Source of the DNA: Actinomycetota bacterium
GTDB taxonomy: Bacteria > Actinomycetota > Geothermincolia > Fen-727 > Anoxymicrobiaceae
Reading direction: 5' to 3'
DNA: 6,579 nucleotides
Assembly: GCA_018894655.1 (NCBI GenBank)
Contig: JAHIPE010000105.1
Location: 1-6,579 of the forward strand
The translations under genes were made by a program, and so were the position numbers. Shown one piece after another: positions 4,308 through 6,579 of the stretch. Position 1 is the stretch's first letter, and each line of letters opens with the position of its first letter. The notes below the pieces were generated by a model. The model was given only the letters and a program-made list of their open reading frames with translations. It was not told where the DNA came from and did not search any database.

Positions 4308-5984
4308 ATGCGCAGCGACATCATGAAGAAAGGGCGCGAGAGGGCGGGGCACCGGTCGCTTCTCCGCGCGCTGGGGCTATCCGGCGAGGAGATAGACCGG
4401 CCGCTTATCGGGATAGCCGGCTCTGCGAACGAGATAGTGCCGGGACATATCCACCTGGACAGGGTAAACGACGCCGCCTGCGCCGGGGTGCGGATAGCGG
4501 GGGGGACCCCGCTGGTGTTCAACACCATAGCGGTGTGCGACGGCATAGCGATGGGCCACCGGGGCATGAAGTACTCGCTTCCCTCCAGGGAGATAATCAG
4601 CTTTACGGTGGAGATAATGGTCAGGGCTCACGCGCTGGACGGCGTGGTCCTGGTGCCGAACTGCGACAAGGTCGTTCCGGGGATGCTGATGGCCGCAGCC
4701 AGGATGGACGTCCCCGCGGCGATGGTCAGCGGCGGGCCGATGATGGCGGGCCGGGTGCTGGGGAGCAAGACCGACCTCATCCAGGTGATGGAGGCGTCCG
4801 CCTCCGGGGGGGTAAGCGACGAGGAGCTTGCCAGGCTGGAGGAGTGCGCCTGCCCGGGTGCCGGTTGTTGCTCCGGCCTTTTCACCGCGAACAGCATGAA
4901 CTGCCTCTCGGAGGCGCTGGGGATGGCGTTGCCCGGCAACGGCACGATACCCGCGGTGGACGCGGAGAGGACGAGGTTAGCCACGGCCACCGGTGCGGCG
5001 GTGGTACGGCTCGCGAAGGCGGAGACGGCCCCCGGGGCCATACTGACCGCGAGGGCGTTCCACAACGCCCTGGCGGTGGACATGGCAATAGGGGGCTCGA
5101 CGAACTCGCTGCTCCACCTGCCGGCGATCGCCCACGAGGCCGGTGTCCGGCTCGACCTGGAAGACGTGGACAGGATCTGCGCCGCCACGCCAAACCTGTG
5201 CCGGATAGCCCCGTCGGGCGGCAGCAGGTACCACATGGAGGACCTCTACAGGGCGGGAGGGATCCCCGCGGTTCTGGGCGAGCTGGATTCAATTGGGGCG
5301 GTGGAACTCGACGCACCCACCGTGACCGGAAAGACGCTGGCCGAGAACATCGCCGGGGCGCGGAGCCTGGACACCGAGGTGATAAGGCCGGCGGCAGACC
5401 CGTACTCACCTAGCGGGGGACTTGCCGTCCTCAAGGGAACGCTGGCACCGGACGGCGCCGTGCTCAAGGAGGCGGCGATTGGGGAGAAGATGCGCCATCA
5501 CCGCGGGCCCGCCAGGGTATTCGACTCCGAGGAGGAGGCCATCGGGGTGATAAGGGGCGGTGGAATAAACAACGGCGACGTGGTGGTAATAAGGTACGAG
5601 GGCCCCAGGGGCGGCCCGGGCATGAGGGAGATGCTCCTGCCCACCGCTACAATAGCCGGCATGGGCCAGGGCGACGAGGTGCTCCTGGTGACTGATGGCC
5701 GTTTCTCGGGGGGGACCCGCGGGGGGGCGGTAGGTCACGTATCGCCGGAGGCGGCGGCGGGCGGGCCGATCTCACTGGTGGACGATGGGGACCTGGTAGA
5801 GATCGACGTGGGTGAGCGGAGGCTGGACCTGCTGGTCGGGGGCCTGGAGTTGGAGCGCAGGCGTCAGAGCTGGAGGCCTCCCGAGGGGGAGACGGGGAGC
5901 GGCCTGCTGGCGGTCTACTCGAGGATCGTGGGGAGCGCGGCGGGCGGCGCGGTGGTGGACGTGAGAGGAGGTTGGCTAACGTGA
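4308..5984 (+). CDS. ilvD: Dihydroxy-acid dehydratase
   Basis: IlvD removes water from 2,3-dihydroxy-isovalerate or -methylvalerate to give the keto acid precursors of valine (and leucine) and isoleucine, using an Fe-S cluster and Mg2+. From ATG 4308 the protein has 558 residues and begins MRSDIMKKGRERAGHRSLLRALG, the usual IlvD N-terminus; a TTG at 4290 would only add six unconserved residues. Landmarks are NEIVPGHIHLDRV (41-53), VCDGIAMGHRGMKYSLPSRE (76-95), PNCDKVVPGMLMAAAR (117-132), CPGAGCCSGLFTANSMNC (182-199), GGSTNSLLH and TDGRFSGGTRGG. Likely cluster ligands are Cys77, Cys119 and Cys188; Lys121 aligns with the carbamylated Mg-binding lysine and Ser467 with the catalytic serine. The first cluster cysteine of the E. 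coli type (PCNIHL) is Gly here, as in the PGHIHL subgroup. The ribosome site is weak (GGGGG 4296-4300). The stop overlaps the ilvB start, implying coupled translation. Confidence 0.96.
   Translation: MRSDIMKKGRERAGHRSLLRALGLSGEEIDRPLIGIAGSANEIVPGHIHLDRVNDAACAGVRIAGGTPLVFNTIAVCDGIAMGHRGMKYSLPSREIISFTVEIMVRAHALDGVVLVPNCDKVVPGMLMAAARMDVPAAMVSGGPMMAGRVLGSKTDLIQVMEASASGGVSDEELARLEECACPGAGCCSGLFTANSMNCLSEALGMALPGNGTIPAVDAERTRLATATGAAVVRLAKAETAPGAILTARAFHNALAVDMAIGGSTNSLLHLPAIAHEAGVRLDLEDVDRICAATPNLCRIAPSGGSRYHMEDLYRAGGIPAVLGELDSIGAVELDAPTVTGKTLAENIAGARSLDTEVIRPAADPYSPSGGLAVLKGTLAPDGAVLKEAAIGEKMRHHRGPARVFDSEEEAIGVIRGGGINNGDVVVIRYEGPRGGPGMREMLLPTATIAGMGQGDEVLLVTDGRFSGGTRGGAVGHVSPEAAAGGPISLVDDGDLVEIDVGERRLDLLVGGLELERRRQSWRPPEGETGSGLLAVYSRIVGSAAGGAVVDVRGGWLT
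5966..5972 (+). promoter_or_regulatory. Ribosome binding site that decides the ilvB start
   Basis: AGGAGGT, inside the end of ilvD, lies 8 nt before GTG 5981 but 14 nt before the in-frame ATG at 5987. The spacing favours GTG, which overlaps the ilvD stop as GTGA. Confidence 0.7.
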
Positions 5985-6579
5985 GGATGAGCGGCGCCGA
6001 GGCCATCGTAGCGAGCCTGGAGAAAGAGGGAGTGGACGTCATCTTCGGCATCCCCGGGGGTGTGATGATCCCGTTGTACGACGTGCTGATGGACTCCAAG
6101 AAGATAAGGCACATCCTCACCAGGCACGAGCAGGGCGCCTCACACGCGGCCGACGGCTACGCCCGGGCCACCGGGAAGGTGGGCGTATGCATGGCGACCA
6201 GCGGGCCCGGCGCCTGCAACCTGGTCACCGGGCTTGCCACCGCGAACATGGACTCGGTGCCGGTGGTTGCGATAACCGGGCAGGTCGGCACCCACGTGAT
6301 AGGCACCGACGCCTTCCAGGAGGCCGACACAACGGGGATAACGCTATCCATAGTCAAGCATAACTACCTCGTCAAGGAGTCCGCCGAGATACCCGAGGTC
6401 ATGCAGGAGGCGTTCCTGATAGCGTCCACCGGGCGACAAGGCGTGGTAGTGGTGGACGTTCCCGTCGATGTCTGCAGGGGGGATCTTGACTTCAAGTACC
6501 CGGAGAAGAGGACCAGGCTTCCCGGCTACAAGCCTACAACCACGGGTCACGCCCGCCAGATAAAGGAGGCGGCGAAACT
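5981..6579 (+). CDS. ilvB: Acetohydroxyacid (acetolactate) synthase large subunit, 5' part
   Basis: The gene runs off the right edge; 199 of roughly 550-580 expected residues are visible, covering the N-terminal thiamine-diphosphate Pyr domain. The enzyme condenses pyruvate with pyruvate or 2-ketobutyrate, the first common step of branched-chain amino acid synthesis. Landmarks are SGAEAIVASLEKEGVDVIFG, IPGGVMIPLYD (24-34), then RHEQGASHAADGYARATG, where Glu50 is the expected catalytic glutamate that activates the thiamine ring. Next come TSGPGACNLVTGLATA, ITGQVGTHVIGTDAFQEAD and VKHNYLVK. These match the anabolic, FAD-dependent IlvB type rather than the catabolic synthase, although the FAD domain is not in view. 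GRQGVVVVDVPVDV replaces the more usual GRPGPVLIDIPKDV, a mild variation. The start overlaps ilvD by 4 nt with a good ribosome site. An ilvN regulatory subunit and ilvC would be expected beyond the window. Confidence 0.93.
   Translation, partial: MRMSGAEAIVASLEKEGVDVIFGIPGGVMIPLYDVLMDSKKIRHILTRHEQGASHAADGYARATGKVGVCMATSGPGACNLVTGLATANMDSVPVVAITGQVGTHVIGTDAFQEADTTGITLSIVKHNYLVKESAEIPEVMQEAFLIASTGRQGVVVVDVPVDVCRGDLDFKYPEKRTRLPGYKPTTTGHARQIKEAAK

Noticed and set aside
3200..4567. A 455-codon open frame on the - strand opposite the dehydrogenase and ilvD start
   Set aside because: It is a shadow of the + strand genes: His-, Val- and Leu-rich with no recognisable domain, crossing two well-supported genes.

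Overview
The window is about two-thirds G+C, carries ordinary bacterial Shine-Dalgarno sites, and uses ATA (Ile) and AGG (Arg) heavily despite the high G+C. With archaeal-type LeuC/LeuD subunits and a dihydroxy-acid dehydratase of the PGHIHL/VCDGIAMGH type, this suggests a deep-branching, possibly anaerobic or thermophilic Gram-positive-like lineage, such as an early-branching actinobacterium or a high-G+C clostridial relative. This placement is inference; no rRNA or lineage marker is present.

Layout. Bases 1-605 hold the 3' part of gatB (tRNA amidotransferase subunit B) on the + strand. It converges on gcvH (glycine cleavage H protein) at 692-1075 on the - strand; the 86-bp gap has a G+C-rich hairpin without a T-run. 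An AT-rich divergent region (1076-1264) carries a good sigma70-like promoter for gcvH, a weaker candidate promoter for the + strand operon, a possible nine-codon mini-ORF, and a strong nested hairpin just upstream of leuC.

From 1265 to the right edge runs one co-directional gene set: leuC (1265-2536), leuD (2731-3243), an isocitrate/isopropylmalate-type dehydrogenase (3257-4270), ilvD (4308-5984) and the start of ilvB (5981 onward, cut by the window edge). Gaps are 13 nt (leuD to dehydrogenase), 37 nt (dehydrogenase to ilvD) and a 4-nt overlap (ilvD/ilvB). The exception is a 194-nt gap between leuC and leuD. Together the genes fit branched-chain amino acid synthesis: acetohydroxyacid synthase, dihydroxy-acid dehydratase, then isopropylmalate isomerase and dehydrogenase. 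However, the dehydrogenase has the active-site pattern of isocitrate dehydrogenase rather than LeuB, so the substrate of the leuC/leuD/dehydrogenase trio is open.

The most unusual item fills most of the leuC-leuD gap. It is a 164-bp element (2520-2683) bounded by near-perfect 22-bp inverted repeats (18 bp perfect), with further nested stems inside. Its left arm contains the leuC stop codon and last codons. It could be a MITE-like palindromic repeat inserted into the operon, or a structured RNA/processing element. I recognise no named family.
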